DNA from: Candidatus Poribacteria bacterium
GTDB taxonomy: Bacteria > Poribacteria > WGA-4E > WGA-3G
Direction: 5' to 3'
Assembly (NCBI GenBank): GCA_022827625.1
Contig: JAJEIE010000019.1
Location: 62,001-126,000, forward strand
Length of the DNA: 64,000 nucleotides
The notes under the pieces are model-generated. The model worked only from the letters and a program-made list of their open reading frames with translations. It was not told the origin of the DNA and searched no databases. Of the stretch, positions 62,747 to 64,000 are shown in pieces. Position 1 is the stretch's first letter. Each line of letters begins with the position of its first letter. A program made the position numbers and the translations under genes.

Positions 62747-63268
62747 TTAATCCTCGTAGCTCAGCAATTTGTATCTGTCATCCTTAACAATCACCGAGCC
62801 GAGTATTTCCAGTTCCTGTTTTTCCCCGGCGGCGTTCTGTAGCGTCAAAACGGTTCCACGCAAAAGGTGGAATCCGTCATAATTTTCCTGCGGTTGATCG
62901 AAGCGGATACTCACAAATTGTAGGTTACGCCCACCGTAGCGATTGATCCACTTTTTCATACCGATGTTACATTTCGTATTCAAGTTTGACCAAGCGAAAT
63001 CACCTGGAAAATTGCTCGGTGGACGGCTCGCGGGGAATGCGGGCCAAATCCACGCAAGATATGCTTGGCGTTGTACCCGTAGGCGGTTCAACTGCGCAAT
63101 GTCTTTTCGGTTTAGCGCGTCAACGACCGCCAGACCGAGTTGGTCTGGCGAGTCGAGACTCTCTTTCCATACGGGTTTCTCACACCCAACCGAGCTGCTC
63201 CAAACGAACAGCAGGGTTAGGAAGATGTAAACTGAAGAAAAAACAGTGTGTTTCCTAATTCTGGGCAC
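62747..63268 (-). CDS. Lipoprotein-like protein of unknown function
   Basis: A 173-residue protein with an N-terminal hydrophobic stretch (about 9-24) and a lipobox-like SSSVGC ending at Cys29; the -3 residue is Ser, so the lipobox is imperfect. The rest resembles a small periplasmic domain with WIWPAFPASRPPSNFPGDFA and a beta-rich end (LRGTVLTLQNAAGEKQELEI). The start overlaps the end of the upstream gene by 14 bp, and the tonB-like gene is 33 bp downstream. Confidence 0.6.
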   Translation of the reverse strand: MPRIRKHTVFSSVYIFLTLLFVWSSSVGCEKPVWKESLDSPDQLGLAVVDALNRKDIAQLNRLRVQRQAYLAWIWPAFPASRPPSNFPGDFAWSNLNTKCNIGMKKWINRYGGRNLQFVSIRFDQPQENYDGFHLLRGTVLTLQNAAGEKQELEILGSVIVKDDRYKLLSYED

Positions 63269-64000
63269 TCGTTGTCCATCCGGTTGTCCAGTTATTGGAC
63301 GGGCTCACGCCACCGATGAAGTTAACGTTTTCAAAGAAACCATCAGCGGGTGGGGCTGCGGGAGAAACCGCGGTGGCACCGGCACCGGGTGTGAAATTGG
63401 GGGCACTCTTATTGAACGGTGCTGCCAAGTTCGGATCCGTCTCTTCGTTGCCGTTGGCGGCTGCGAAAGCGGCTTCATCAAAACCGTCGTCGTCTTTTTC
63501 GTCGCCGAAATTGCTTTTGCTGTTCTCAAAGAAGATACTGTTTTTTACAACCAGTTTGCCACTATCCGCTTGGGCGTGCGTCGCTTCGTTGTTGATATCA
63601 AGACCGACTTTATTGAAGCCAGTAACAATGAAGTTTGCGAATGTGCCAGCGGCACCTTCACGAATCAGCATACCGTTGTCGCTCTCTGGACCTGCTGGGT
63701 CCCCGACGAGCGTTACGTTGTAGATCGTCGCAGCGGAACGGGGTGTCGCTTCGTTATCTTTACTGCTATTATCAACCTCAAAACCGTTATCGGCATCGTC
63801 ACCATACTGCTGTACCACGAGGAATTGCGCTTTACCTGTCCAACCGTCCGTCCAGTCGAAGGAGTCATCCCGCGCACCTGTAACAAGGACGTATTTCAGG
63901 TTGACAGTGCCGCCGAACATTTCAACGCCGTCGTCTTGGTTCATGTGGACTTGGACGTTCTCAACGATCGTACCGGACCCAACGCCTTGAAAGGCGATGC
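63255..64000 (-). CDS. Beta-helix-like exported protein, C-terminal part
   Basis: The frame is open to the window edge, so the N-terminus is missing. About 248 residues are visible. GVGSGTIVENVQVHMNQDDG leads into VEMFGGTVNLKYVLVTGARD, DSFDWTDGWTGKAQFLVVQQ and NGFEVDNSSKDNEATPRSA. These repeated short turns and Asn/Asp/Gly-rich loops suggest a right-handed beta helix. The protein is probably at the cell surface; the role is unknown. It precedes the lipoprotein-like gene and overlaps it by 14 bp. Confidence 0.6.
   Translation of the reverse strand, partial: IAFQGVGSGTIVENVQVHMNQDDGVEMFGGTVNLKYVLVTGARDDSFDWTDGWTGKAQFLVVQQYGDDADNGFEVDNSSKDNEATPRSAATIYNVTLVGDPAGPESDNGMLIREGAAGTFANFIVTGFNKVGLDINNEATHAQADSGKLVVKNSIFFENSKSNFGDEKDDDGFDEAAFAAANGNEETDPNLAAPFNKSAPNFTPGAGATAVSPAAPPADGFFENVNFIGGVSPSNNWTTGWTTSAQN

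Overview
The window looks like a chromosomal segment of an uncultured Gram-negative bacterium. An outer membrane is implied by a type II secretion secretin, a TonB protein, a DUF5916 barrel and a lipoprotein. The gene mix (phytanoyl-CoA dioxygenase, Uma2 nucleases, enolase-superfamily dehydratase, M55 peptidase, DUF4159, DUF5916, Swt1-HEPN) together with many small palindromic intergenic repeats is what I would expect of Candidatus Poribacteria or a neighbouring marine or sponge-associated lineage. That assignment is inference from gene content; there is no rRNA here, and the only RNA gene seen is a tRNA-Asn.

Layout. 1-191: tail of a TPR protein. 206-14277 (minus): a ten-gene type II secretion/type IV pilus-like operon transcribed gspE-F-G-H-I-J-K, PilM-PilN fusion, PilO/GspM-like, gspD. 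14467-20043 (minus): HEAT-repeat protein, exported hypothetical, two-subunit sodium/solute symporter (DUF4212 + ActP-like), GmhA-like isomerase. 20253-20845: HicAB toxin-antitoxin. 20886-24078: divergent FbpB-like permease and UgpC/MalK-like ATPase. 24111-26727: small ORF, acetolactate-synthase-like TPP enzyme, PhyH dioxygenase. 26842-28324 (minus): tRNA-Asn, then a four-gene operon of two BolA-like paralogues, a rhodanese and a membrane protein. 28453-32719: Swt1-type HEPN coiled-coil protein whose upstream region carries a small inverted-repeat element with a 9-bp target duplication, and a glycoside-hydrolase-like secreted protein. 32732-34878: two intact Uma2 genes, one internally deleted Uma2 remnant and a sugar isomerase-like gene. 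34974-37824: HTH/metallo-beta-lactamase fusion and DppBC-type permeases. 37928-44133: AroQ, DegT aminotransferase, YkgJ-type cysteine cluster protein, DUF2156 protein, thiamine pyrophosphokinase-like protein, threonine dehydratase-like protein, one unassigned protein. 44327-48429: two CBS-pair proteins followed by 2-oxoacid:ferredoxin oxidoreductase alpha (gamma-alpha fusion) and beta. 48564-49718: M55 aminopeptidase and STAS protein. 49730-54242 (minus): zinc-ribbon protein, zinc-ribbon ABC exporter, DUF1854, DUF4159. 54338-57840: enolase-superfamily dehydratase and DUF5916 barrel. 58106-61777: KatG and a UMF1 transporter. 61844-64000 (minus): beta-helix-like protein (runs off the window), lipoprotein-like protein, TonB.

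How it works together. The secretion operon is complete for the inner-membrane motor, all five pseudopilins and the secretin, but it replaces GspL/GspM/GspC with PilM-PilN-PilO-type parts, and its secretin and GspK are both enlarged by repeated modules. The other clusters are mostly metabolic or transport modules. Three gene neighbourhoods are the most unusual: the tandem BolA-like/rhodanese operon, the CBS-Kor operon, and the zinc-ribbon/ABC/DUF1854/DUF4159 operon.

Small repeats are a major theme. At least five palindromic families lie in the intergenic gaps. Several copies supply stop codons or spurious start codons to neighbouring genes, and one sits in frame inside a coding sequence. I saw no CRISPR array, prophage, rRNA or complete insertion sequence with a transposase.
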